6,071 bases of DNA from Candidatus Competibacteraceae bacterium (GCA_020445005.1 JAGRHM010000733.1:199-6269); one strand, 5' to 3'; counted from the first letter of the stretch, positions 1 to 5,879 are shown. Notes: a model not told the origin generated them from the letters alone. Translations and numbers: made by a program.

Positions 1-82
1 CGTTGAACCTTTCCGTGTTCGTTGGGGAATACCTTCATAAGACTGTGGACATTGGGTGCACGGAGACGACTCTCTTTTATCC

Positions 83-86
83 GAGG
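83..86 (+). promoter_or_regulatory. ribosome binding site deciding the start at 97
   Basis: GAGG lies 10 bases before the ATG at 97 and only one base before the ATG at 88. This favours the downstream ATG, and the protein then begins MNFKSLIN with its lysine directly before the hydrophobic segment. Confidence 0.5.
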
Positions 87-96
87 TATGAACCAA

Positions 97-759
97 ATGA
101 ACTTTAAATCTCTCATCAACATGACGCTGGTGGCCGGCTGTATCTGGAACGGAGCGACGGTAGCCGCCACCAATCGCAGTGCGACGGTCTCGATCATGAA
201 CTTGACGGGTGAGCCGATTGTGGCGGCCTATTCCCACAAGTACAGTGACCAATTTAAAGATAGCGGAACGACGTCTTCCAAGACACCGATTCCAGTAGGT
301 CTGCTCCAAAAAGCGGGAAAGGCCCGGTTTAGAACCGGTTTTGGCACCACCGGAAAAGATTGGTGGGTCGTCTCGTTTGTGGATGATCGCGGGTGTACTT
401 ACATTTCAAGCCCCAAGAATGCACGGAAATTTGTCGACGGCCTGGAAAAAACAGCGATCTATACCGGTGGCGTGCTGATCGAGGTGGGCGTGAGTACCGC
501 CGTGGCGGGCCTGCTGGACCCAGAACCCGTAGGAAAGATTGCCGGCGGTGTGCTGGGCGGCATTACCGCGGGTTTAGGGGCGACGATGGTGGGACTCTCC
601 AATACTGAAAGCACCGCCGGTTTTAAGCAACATATCCTCAGGAGTAAGGATACGAGTCTCTTGATCCTGGTCAGTAAGAAAAACGCCACCTTTCAATCAA
701 AGAGTGGCCAATCCACCACCGGGATGGTCATGACCGGATGCTTTAAAAAGAACATATAA
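97..759 (+). CDS. exported protein with PUD1/2 (up-regulated in daf-2)-like domain
   Basis: Encodes 220 residues from the ATG at 97. That start is chosen because GAGG at 83-86 lies 10 bases upstream; the in-frame ATG at 88 would sit too close, and TTG at 22 is less likely. Residues 1-24 are an export signal. Cleavage after VAA (about 24) is possible, but LVAGC at 11-15 is also a valid lipobox, so the mature protein may be secreted or lipid-anchored. The mature part opens with a beta-strand region (NLTGEPI, then SHKYSDQFKDSG at 46-57), followed by RTGFGTTGKDWWVVSF (79-94) and, near the C-terminus, FKQHILRSKDTS (176-187) and SKSGQSTTGM (201-210). From memory these match the motif order of the 'up-regulated in daf-2' beta-sandwich family known from nematodes, fungi and some bacteria. 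Residues 122-167 form a Gly/Ala-rich hydrophobic insert that I do not associate with the family. No enzymatic residues are recognised. The family call is a motif-based inference; the molecular role is unknown. Confidence 0.75.
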   Translation: MNFKSLINMTLVAGCIWNGATVAATNRSATVSIMNLTGEPIVAAYSHKYSDQFKDSGTTSSKTPIPVGLLQKAGKARFRTGFGTTGKDWWVVSFVDDRGCTYISSPKNARKFVDGLEKTAIYTGGVLIEVGVSTAVAGLLDPEPVGKIAGGVLGGITAGLGATMVGLSNTESTAGFKQHILRSKDTSLLILVSKKNATFQSKSGQSTTGMVMTGCFKKNI

Positions 760-813
760 AGAATTGATCCGTGCCTTTTAGGCATCGGTTTCTCTGTAGG
801 CCTCCGCGACGCG

Positions 814-834
814 GGGGCGCCTTATTAGCGCCCC
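814..834 (+). terminator. possible terminator hairpin after the PUD-like gene
   Basis: GGGGCGC (814-820) and GCGCCCC (828-834) form a perfect 7-bp GC stem with loop CTTATTA, 55 bases after the stop codon. No T-run follows, so intrinsic termination is uncertain. An alternative fold pairs CCGC (803-806) with GCGG (811-814). Confidence 0.3.
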
Positions 835-1125
835 GCCCACGCCGCGCATTCTTAAGCCCGAATGTTTCATAAATCCGCCATCGGCGCCAGAGATTGCCTT
901 ATGGAGTCGGATTCAAGGCGGTACCGGGATGAAGGATCGGTGATCCGGATGCGAAGGGGTGCCGAAAATCGAAGTTGTTCCGGTTAACCGGGTGTCGTGG
1001 CCACGCCTACGGATACAGAGGCGGCCAAACGGGCAGCACGCTGCCAGGCCCTGACGAGCCTAGAGATGCGGGAGCAGATTGACCGGCGGGGTCCATCGGG
1101 GAGCGGCGGCAGGCGGGCCTTGCTT

Positions 1126-1326
1126 TCACTCACCCCTGGCGGACCGTCCGATGCCTATCAATCCGGAGGTTTCAATGGCAACATCGATGGCATTCTGCGG
1201 CCAATCCATCAAGGCATGTTGTAATTCATCGGTTTCGAGGTACCAGCACCGCATATCGTCTACCAACCAGTGCGCCTGACGAAAGAGAAACGTACTGTCG
1301 CTCTTGAGGCTTGGACGAAATCGATC
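1126..1326 (-). pseudogene. protein-like minus-strand fragment, unidentified
   Basis: The minus-strand frame is open from just after a stop at 1327-1329 down to the TGA at 1126-1128, giving 66 codons. The composition looks like genuine protein: ...QAHWLVDDMRCWYLETDE, then LQHALMDWPQNAIDVAIE and TSGLIGIGRSARGE. The only ATG is internal (1254, leaving 42 residues), and no Shine-Dalgarno precedes it. Tryptophan-rich, acidic and non-repetitive composition argues against a pure shadow, because no plus-strand gene overlaps it. I do not recognise the family. It is most simply the C-terminal remnant of a gene whose 5' part was lost or frameshifted; a real small protein starting at 1254 or at the TTG just upstream is the alternative. 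Confidence 0.35.
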
Positions 1327-1414
1327 TCAAATTTTAAATCCCGAAATGAACCTTTTGGGTAGGACCTGGGAAGAGGAAGTAAGAACACGATGCTTCTTCA
1401 CCTTGTCAACCCAT

Positions 1415-1418
1415 GAGG
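1415..1418 (+). promoter_or_regulatory. ribosome binding site deciding the start at 1428
   Basis: GAGG lies 9 bases before the ATG at 1428 and overlaps the competing ATG at 1413, which has no Shine-Dalgarno of its own. This supports the shorter protein, whose signal peptide begins MKEQFF. Confidence 0.55.
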
Positions 1419-1427
1419 TTTATAGCC

Positions 1428-2066
1428 ATGAAAGAACAATTTTTTTCTCATATCGCTCGATTCGATGCCAAAGCCACCGTTCTGACCGCGGCCTTGATGC
1501 TGCTAGGCAGCGCCGCTGCCCCTGTCGCCGAGGCGACGAGTGACGATTTCCAGTTCGAACTCGTGCCTTCTGGCGCTGTTCTGCAATGTCTGCCGGATGC
1601 GAAAGGCACGGTGCGGATTGAATCCGATGGCGGCGCCGAGGTGATGACGATCAAGGTTACGGGGCTACCGCCGCAGACGGAATTCGATGTCTTTGTCATT
1701 CAGGCGCCGAACTTTCCCTTTGGGTTATCTTGGTATCAAGGAGATATTCAAACCAATGCGCGTGGCAAGGGTAAGGCGCGGTTCGTCGGACGTTTCAACG
1801 AAGAAACCTTCATCGTGGCGCCGGGGGTCGCTCCAGCGCCGATCGCGCATGAGGGCGCCTTCCCGGATGCCGATCTCAATCCCCAAACCGCGCCCGTGCA
1901 TACCTATCATCTGGGGCTGTGGTTCAACTCCGCCGAGGATGCCCGAAAAGCGGGTTGTCTTGATATCGTGACACCCTTCAACGGCGAGCACCAAGCGGGA
2001 ATTCAGGTCCTGAATACCAGTCATTTCCCCGATGGAGAGGGGCCGTTGTCGCAAGTGAAGTCTTGA
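1428..2066 (+). CDS. secreted protein of unknown function
   Basis: Encodes 212 residues from the ATG at 1428. This start is chosen over the ATG at 1413 because TGAGG at 1414-1418 gives a 9-base spacing to it. Residues 1-36 form a signal peptide: basic residues up to K15, a hydrophobic core VLTAALMLLGSAA, and a type I site AEA|TS after residue 36. The mature 176 residues begin with a beta-rich stretch (KGTVRIESDGGAEVMTIKVTG, roughly 59-79), then GLPPQTEFDVFVIQAPNFP, FGLSWYQGDI and ETFIVAPGVAPAP. A C-terminal part carries HTYHLGLWFNSAEDARKAGC and TPFNGEHQAGIQVLNT. Two cysteines (54 and 177) could form a disulfide in the periplasm. There are no catalytic motifs, repeats or membrane segments after the signal. 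I have an impression that similar secreted hypothetical proteins exist in other bacteria, but I cannot name a family. It ends 169 bases before the sigma-factor gene on the same strand, so it may be linked to that system. Confidence 0.85.
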   Translation: MKEQFFSHIARFDAKATVLTAALMLLGSAAAPVAEATSDDFQFELVPSGAVLQCLPDAKGTVRIESDGGAEVMTIKVTGLPPQTEFDVFVIQAPNFPFGLSWYQGDIQTNARGKGKARFVGRFNEETFIVAPGVAPAPIAHEGAFPDADLNPQTAPVHTYHLGLWFNSAEDARKAGCLDIVTPFNGEHQAGIQVLNTSHFPDGEGPLSQVKS

Positions 2067-2122
2067 TCGGTTTACGGTTCGGTTTCGAGGATCGCCGGTT
2101 CATCCTTGCTTCAAGAGTTGCT

Positions 2123-2142
2123 GCCGTCCAGAATCGGGCGGC
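2123..2142 (+). terminator. hairpin between secreted protein and sigma-factor genes
   Basis: GCCGTCC (2123-2129) pairs with GGGCGGC (2136-2142) around the loop AGAATC: 7 bp including one G-U. It lies 57 bases after the upstream stop codon. No proper T-run follows, so it could be a weak terminator, a regulatory structure or chance. Confidence 0.25.
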
Positions 2143-2221
2143 TCGCTGATTGTTCTCGATATGGACAACGTTCGCTTTGCTCATCAGACTTTGACGGTTT
2201 GCAAAAGCGTATCGTCATTCT

Positions 2222-2228
2222 GGAGGAG
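2222..2228 (+). promoter_or_regulatory. strong ribosome binding site for the sigma factor
   Basis: GGAGGAG, 7 bases before the GTG at 2236. It decides the start of the sigma-factor gene. Confidence 0.8.
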
Positions 2229-2235
2229 AATACCG

Positions 2236-2865
2236 GTGAGCGAACTCGAAACCGTAACGGACGATCTGGAGTTGATTCGCGCGGTGGCGCGTCAGGACCG
2301 CCAGGCATTCAAGATGCTGTACGATCATTATACGCCGCGAATCGGTCGCTATCTGTCGAGGCTGCTGAAACGGCCCCAACAGGTGGACGAAGCTGTGAAC
2401 GATACCATGCTGGCCGTCTGGCAGAACGCTGGGCGTTTCGACCCCAGCCAGGGACGTCTATCGACTTGGTTGTTTGCCATTGCCCATCACAAGGGACTCA
2501 AGGTGTTGCGGCAAGCCGAGCGATTCCGCGCCGAGACACCGTTCGATACATTGCCATCGGTCGATCTCGACAACGTTGAGGAGCAGAATGATGCCATGCA
2601 GGTCATCGCGCCGCAAAACCCCGAGCGCACCGTGTTAGGTTGGGAATTGGGACAAGCGCTGCGCTGGGCGCTGGATCGTCTATCGTCGGAGCACCGCGCC
2701 GTCATCGAGCTGACCTTCGGCGAAGATCGTTCTTATCCGGAGATCGCGGTGATCCTCGATTGCCCAGTGAACACGGTCAAGACGCGGGTGTTCCACGCCC
2801 GCAAGAAACTGGCTCAACTGTTGGCCCAATGTGGCCATGCCGACTTTGCCACGGCCCGGGAGTAA
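2236..2865 (+). CDS. ECF-type RNA polymerase sigma factor
   Basis: Encodes 209 residues from a GTG at 2236. GGAGGAG at 2222-2228 sits 7 bases upstream, so the in-frame ATG at 2161 is rejected. Cytoplasmic alternative sigma factor that would direct RNA polymerase to stress or envelope-response promoters. Sigma region 2 spans about 24-92, with FKMLYDHYTPRIGRYL, the core-binding and -10 helices VDEAVNDTMLAVWQNAGRFD, then LSTWLFAIAHHKGLKVLR. After a variable acidic linker (about 100-135), region 4 spans about 141-195: ALDRLSSEHRAVIELTF and the helix-turn-helix YPEIAVILDCPVNTVKTRVF followed by HARKKLAQLL. There is no region 1 or 3, which is typical of group IV (ECF) factors. The gene ends 5 bases before a zinc-finger anti-sigma gene, the classic sigma/anti-sigma pairing. 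The ECF subgroup cannot be assigned without profiles. Confidence 0.95.
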   Translation: MSELETVTDDLELIRAVARQDRQAFKMLYDHYTPRIGRYLSRLLKRPQQVDEAVNDTMLAVWQNAGRFDPSQGRLSTWLFAIAHHKGLKVLRQAERFRAETPFDTLPSVDLDNVEEQNDAMQVIAPQNPERTVLGWELGQALRWALDRLSSEHRAVIELTFGEDRSYPEIAVILDCPVNTVKTRVFHARKKLAQLLAQCGHADFATARE

Positions 2866-2870
2866 CCGCC

Positions 2871-3566
2871 ATGATCGCATCGACCACTGATTCTTCCAAC
2901 GCTCATGTTCATATGGAGATCGAAGAGTTGCTACCCTGGTACGTGAACGAGACGCTGACTTCCGCCGAGCAGCGTGCGGTGGAGCAACATCTTGAGCAAT
3001 GCCCGGCTTGTCGCGAAGCGCTCCAGGAATGTCGCGCCTTGAACCTTCAACTTCATGCGCGGGTCGAGGAAGCATGGCAGCCACCTGCCGGTCATTTCGA
3101 TCGGTTGATGGCTGATATTGACCGCCTGATGCCATCACCGACTCCGGTCAAGACCGGTCCCACGCTGGTACAACGGATTTCAGATTGGTTGCGGGGCACT
3201 CCATCGCCGGTGCGCTGGACCCTGGCCTTGGAAAGTTTGACGGTGGCCGCGTTGGTGCTGGTGCTGATCGTGACGCCCGCACCGCTACCCGACTTGGGCT
3301 ACGAAACCCTGTCCAGCGTCAAGGCGCCGCCGGCCACCACAGAATCTGGGCTACAAGTGGTCTTCGCTGCGCCGATGACCGTCGGTGAATTGCAGGCATT
3401 GTTACAGGATATCGGCGGTCAGATCGTCGCCGGGCCGACCTCGCTGGGTGTTTATACGGTTGCTGTGACCGGCAACGAACCGCTTGTTGCGGTGCGAAAC
3501 CGAGCGTTGGCGACCTTGCGCGCCCATGCCCAGGTGCGGTTGGCGGAACCGCTGCAACCCGACTGA
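2871..3566 (+). CDS. zinc-finger transmembrane anti-sigma factor with propeptide-like outer domain
   Basis: Encodes 231 residues from the ATG at 2871, with GGGAG at 2858-2862 (8-base spacing). The cytoplasmic N-terminus is a ZAS/zf-HC2 domain: EIEELLPWYVNETLT (16-30), then HLEQCPAC at 40-47, giving the zinc motif H40-x3-C44-x2-C47. It should clasp the sigma factor encoded 5 bases upstream. A linker (about 60-115) leads to one membrane segment at roughly 116-138 (core LTVAALVLVLIVTPAPL). The outer domain (about 160-229) reads LQVVFAAPMTVGELQALLQD, IGGQIVAGPTSLGVYTVAV, then ALATLRAHAQVRLAEP. This alpha/beta pattern resembles the N-terminal prodomain of fervidolysin-type subtilases and parallels the prodomain of the protease encoded 26 bases downstream. 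The zinc finger and topology are clear; the propeptide likeness is a by-eye inference. Control by regulated proteolysis or by ligand binding to the outer domain is likely but not shown. Confidence 0.92.
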   Translation: MIASTTDSSNAHVHMEIEELLPWYVNETLTSAEQRAVEQHLEQCPACREALQECRALNLQLHARVEEAWQPPAGHFDRLMADIDRLMPSPTPVKTGPTLVQRISDWLRGTPSPVRWTLALESLTVAALVLVLIVTPAPLPDLGYETLSSVKAPPATTESGLQVVFAAPMTVGELQALLQDIGGQIVAGPTSLGVYTVAVTGNEPLVAVRNRALATLRAHAQVRLAEPLQPD

Positions 3567-3575
3567 AGGTATTCC

Positions 3576-3583
3576 AAGGAGGA
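3576..3583 (+). promoter_or_regulatory. consensus ribosome binding site for the subtilase
   Basis: AAGGAGGA, 9 bases before the ATG at 3593. Together with the lipobox that follows, it fixes the start and suggests the protease is well translated within the operon. Confidence 0.85.
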
Positions 3584-3592
3584 TCATCGATA

Positions 3593-4861
3593 ATGTATCA
3601 GTGGCATGTAAGTCTGCGAATCGGTCTGATCTGGGTTGCTTTGTGGATGCTAGCAGCCTGTGTGAGTGTGCCGCCATCCGATCCTCTGGAGACCCTCTCC
3701 GAACCGGGAGTACCCAAGCAATTGCGATCTCGCCAGATCATCGTGGCGTTGGCCGAGAAGGAGCGACCACGATGGTCGGCGATCGCTCAAGAGTTGCGGT
3801 CTCGCTATCGACTTCGATCGGTAGGTGAGTTTCCACTGACCTCTATCGGTGTGCAGTGTCTGGTCTTCCAGGTTCCTCTCGATCAATCCCTAGAAGCTGT
3901 TCTGATGCAGTTGCGGGCTGATCCGCGCATCGAACTGACCCAGCCCAATCAAGCTTTCGAAGGCTTGCAAGCCACGGCCTATGATCCGGCGGCGCGGTAT
4001 GCCGCACTCGCCTATGGGGTGAAGCTGATCGGTGCCGATCGGGCATGGCAGGTCAGCACCGGTCGAGGCGTATCGGTAGCGGTGATCGACACCGGCGCCG
4101 ATATCCAGCATCCAGCCCTGCGTGATCGGAAGATCGAGACCGAAAATTTCGTGGAGGGTGGCGAATCCTCTTTCGCCACCGACCGACATGGAACCGCAAT
4201 AGCAGGCGTGATTAGCGCCCATGTCGCGGCGAGCGTGGGCATTAAGGGAGTTGCACCGGACGCCGCCCTGACCGTGGCCAAAGCCTGCTGGTATGCCGAT
4301 TCCGTCAGCGCCAAGGCCCGCTGCAGCAGTTGGACCTTGGCCAAGGCGATCGACTTCGCCATCAACGACGGTGCGCGCGTGCTCAATCTCAGTTTGGGTG
4401 GACGTCCCGATGAGCTGCTGACCCGGTTGTTGGCCGTGGCTGAACGGCGTGGGGTCATCGTGGTGGCGGCGACGTTGGAAGATCAAGAAAATCCTGGTTT
4501 CCCAGCAACCTTGGATACGGTGATTCCCGTGATAGCGTGCGGTCCGGATGGACAGATCACCTGGCCGCGCTGGCGCAATCTCCCTTTTGTATTAGCGGCT
4601 CCAGGTATCGAGATCGCCGTCCCTGCACCACATGGCCGCTATGATCTGACGTCGGGGAGTTCGCTGGCCGCGGCTCATGTGACCGGAGTGGTTGCTTTGC
4701 TCTTGCAGCAAACGCCCCAACTGACCTCCCAGCAGGTCAGGACCATTTTGCGGACCACGATGCAACCGATTCAAGGCCCGGATTCGACACCGCTGCGGGT
4801 GGGACGGATCGATGCTTGTGCAGCGTTGGCTCAACAAGTCTCTGAGTTGGCATGTCACTGA
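3593..4861 (+). CDS. lipoprotein subtilisin-like serine protease (S8 family)
   Basis: Encodes 422 residues. Residues 1-22 form a lipoprotein signal with lipobox LAAC (20-23); C23 is followed by V, not D, so outer-membrane sorting is expected in a Gram-negative. Residues 46-122 look like an I9/fervidolysin-type prodomain (RQIIVALAEKERPRW, IGVQCLVFQVP, LRADPRIELTQPNQ). The S8 domain runs from about 135 to 412 with the catalytic triad D166 (VAVIDTGAD), H199 (DRHGTAIAG) and S357 (SGSSLAAAHVTG), plus LNLSLGG (264-270). The usual oxyanion-hole Asn (AAGN motif) appears replaced: the aligned stretch is AATLEDQEN (292-300). The Pro of the usual MAxPH motif is Ala here. It is third in the operon after sigma and anti-sigma, and may process or be sensed by the anti-sigma. 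A candidate IS6 end at 4814 would make the last 15 residues IS-derived, although GRIDACAAL there also looks native. Confidence 0.93.
   Translation: MYQWHVSLRIGLIWVALWMLAACVSVPPSDPLETLSEPGVPKQLRSRQIIVALAEKERPRWSAIAQELRSRYRLRSVGEFPLTSIGVQCLVFQVPLDQSLEAVLMQLRADPRIELTQPNQAFEGLQATAYDPAARYAALAYGVKLIGADRAWQVSTGRGVSVAVIDTGADIQHPALRDRKIETENFVEGGESSFATDRHGTAIAGVISAHVAASVGIKGVAPDAALTVAKACWYADSVSAKARCSSWTLAKAIDFAINDGARVLNLSLGGRPDELLTRLLAVAERRGVIVVAATLEDQENPGFPATLDTVIPVIACGPDGQITWPRWRNLPFVLAAPGIEIAVPAPHGRYDLTSGSSLAAAHVTGVVALLLQQTPQLTSQQVRTILRTTMQPIQGPDSTPLRVGRIDACAALAQQVSELACH
4814..4827 (+). repeat. candidate left inverted repeat of the IS6 element
   Basis: GCTTGTGCAGCGTT matches the proposed right repeat at 11 of 14 positions in inverted orientation, and its distance to the transposase start is right for the family. 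The second base is C rather than the usual G, and the bases encode native-looking protease residues, so a chance match remains possible. Confidence 0.35.
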
Positions 4862-4870
4862 GGCCAGGGC

Positions 4871-5551
4871 TTGCTGGACTTCAAAGGCCATCGTTTCGAA
4901 CAAGACATTATCCTGACCGGTGTTCGTGGGTACCTGGCGTATCCATTGAGTGACCGGAACCTGGAAGAGATGCGGGCGGAGCGCGGGGTTGAAGTGGGTC
5001 ATTCCAGCGTCTACCGCTGGGTCCAGAAGTTCACGCCGCAACGGGAGGCGGCTTTCCGCAAAAGGAAGAAGCGCCCGGCGGGTAAACGTTGGCGGATGGA
5101 TGAAACGTCCATCAAGATCAAAGGCCAGTGGAAATACCTCTACCGCGCCGTCGACTGGGACGGCCAGACGATCGACTTTCTGCTCACGGCGCATCGTGAT
5201 CAGAAAGCCGCGCTCCGCTTTCTCAAAAAAGCGATGCGGCAGCACGGCCTTCCGGACAAGATCACGATCGATAAGAGCGGTGCCAATACCGCTGCCATCG
5301 AAGCCCTGAAGGAAAGCACCGGTCATGCCATTGAGATTCGCAAAAACAAATACTTAAACAATTTAATCGAACAGGATCATCGCGCGGTTAAACGCATCGT
5401 TCGGCCGATGTTAGGACTCCAATCCTTCCGTTCCGCCCGAGTGACCCTTCAAGGTATCGAACTGGTGCACATGATCAAGAAGGGGCAGATGAGCATCGTC
5501 ACCAGGCAGGGGCTATCCCCTGCCGAACAATTCTATTCCTTGGCCGCCTGA
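4871..5551 (+). CDS. IS6-family transposase (DDE)
   Basis: Encodes 226 residues from a TTG at 4871. This start is chosen because IS26-like transposases begin Met-x-x-FKGRHF, and here LLDFKGHRFEQDIIL follows the stop of the protease in the same frame; CTG at 4874 is a less likely alternative. No good Shine-Dalgarno is visible. An N-terminal helix-turn-helix region (about 25-52) contains LSDRNLEEMRAERGVEVGHS and SVYRWVQKF. The catalytic core has D77 (WRMDETSIKIKGQW), D134 (ITIDKSGAN) and E167 (NNLIEQDHRAVKR), with the conserved K seven residues after E (K174). The D-to-E spacing of 33 and the total length suit the family, so it appears intact and possibly active. It would catalyse copy-in or replicative transposition. 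It lies 9 bases after the protease stop codon and may be translated from operon transcripts. Confidence 0.93.
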   Translation: MLDFKGHRFEQDIILTGVRGYLAYPLSDRNLEEMRAERGVEVGHSSVYRWVQKFTPQREAAFRKRKKRPAGKRWRMDETSIKIKGQWKYLYRAVDWDGQTIDFLLTAHRDQKAALRFLKKAMRQHGLPDKITIDKSGANTAAIEALKESTGHAIEIRKNKYLNNLIEQDHRAVKRIVRPMLGLQSFRSARVTLQGIELVHMIKKGQMSIVTRQGLSPAEQFYSLAA

Positions 5552-5591
5552 TTCCGCACAGAGATCGTCAGAATCCTATCGGTCTCAAAAT

Positions 5592-5605
5592 AACGCAACA
5601 CAACC
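5592..5605 (-). repeat. candidate right inverted repeat of the IS6 element
   Basis: Read on the minus strand this is GGTTGTGTTGCGTT. The first 11 bases differ at one position from the GGTTCTGTTGC-type terminus I recall for several IS6-family elements. It lies 41-54 bases after the transposase stop, where the right end is expected. Confidence 0.5.
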
Positions 5606-5847
5606 CTGCTTGCCACCCTTCCGAGATCATCATTGCTTCGCCGGCTTAAGGTGGTTTCAGCTATTTGTAAATTGCAAAGATAGGTTCCTCCCAACAAAAC
5701 GTCCATGCCCACGCTTATTGGCCACCCCCGAGGATGAAAATGGCATTGAGCGCAGCGCGTACGAGGCCATGTTAAAATGGGCACTCAAACCCGTTCGGCG
5801 GTAATCGGTCGTACCTTGGTGGTTAGACCCCGGCAACAAAACTGATT
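5606..5847. other. inter-element spacer with no convincing gene
   Basis: DNA between the proposed right end of the IS6 element and the structured IS110 leader. The plus-strand frame 5610-5804 ends in a plausible-looking peptide (ATPEDENGIERSAYEAMLKW and ALKPVRR, from 5721), but its first half is rich in Phe, Cys and Arg and it has no ribosome binding site. Minus-strand frames over the same bases are no better. It may hold the tail of a gene broken by the insertion sequences. The left end of the IS110 element should fall somewhere in or near its right half; no exact boundary is visible. Confidence 0.4.
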
Positions 5848-5879
5848 CGGGTGGTTGGCGTCGCACCCCTGAGAGTCTC

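Larger units (their letters stand above)
760..1427. other. long intergenic region without a convincing intact gene
   Basis: About 670 bases lie between two exported-protein genes. A GC-rich hairpin follows the first gene (814-834), and a small perfect stem GGATC-GGT-GATCC lies at 934-946. The short plus-strand frames at 997-1224 and 1079-1279 lack ribosome binding sites and give Gly/Arg-rich or unconvincing products. The best coding-like signal is on the minus strand at 1126-1326. The region must also contain the promoter of the gene at 1428, but no convincing -35/-10 pair could be picked by eye. Confidence 0.6.
4814..5605 (+). mobile_element. IS6-family insertion sequence (ends provisional)
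   Basis: The element carries the transposase at 4871-5551. The right end is proposed at 5605: bases 5592-5605, read inward on the other strand, are GGTTGTGTTGCGTT, close to the GGTTCTGTTGC-type ends I recall for this family. The best partner on the left is GCTTGTGCAGCGTT (4814-4827), 11 of 14 identical. These limits give 792 bp with 57 and 54 bases flanking the transposase, typical of IS6 elements. No 8-bp target duplication is seen (GGATCGAT on the left, CTGCTTGC on the right), and the left end would fall inside the protease reading frame. The left limit is therefore uncertain. Confidence 0.5.

Noticed and set aside
52..80. TTGGGT...TTTTAT as a sigma-70 promoter for the first gene
   Set aside because: The spacing is 17, but the -10 is poor and the transcript would start after the ribosome binding site at 83-86.
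850..885. Sequence around GAATGTTTCATAAATCC as an insertion-sequence terminus
   Set aside because: It is reminiscent of some IS ends, but no inverted partner, target duplication or transposase remnant is present nearby.
997..1279. Two overlapping short plus-strand frames
   Set aside because: They have no ribosome binding site and Gly/Arg-rich or low-information products, and the minus strand gives a more protein-like reading of the overlapping part.
2161..2235. Longer sigma-factor start at ATG 2161 (25 extra residues)
   Set aside because: The extra residues do not look like a sigma N-terminus, there is no Shine-Dalgarno before 2161, and GGAGGAG stands 7 bases before the GTG at 2236.
2640..2870. 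Upstream extension of the anti-sigma frame into the sigma gene
   Set aside because: It is a shadow of sigma region 4 in another frame; the ZAS domain begins after the ATG at 2871, which has its own ribosome binding site.
4690..4700. GGTTGCTTTGC as the left end of the IS6 element (9 of 11 match to the right end)
   Set aside because: The following 50 codons are ordinary subtilase C-terminus (GVVALLLQQTPQLTSQQVR), so the IS cannot start there.
4813..4820. TGCTTGTG and TGCTTGCC (5607-5614) as an 8-bp target duplication of the IS6 element
   Set aside because: Only 6 of 8 bases agree, and the implied element ends do not form inverted repeats.
4592..5326. Long minus-strand open frame across the protease end and transposase
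   Set aside because: It is antisense to two genes with clear catalytic motifs and has no recognisable domain of its own.
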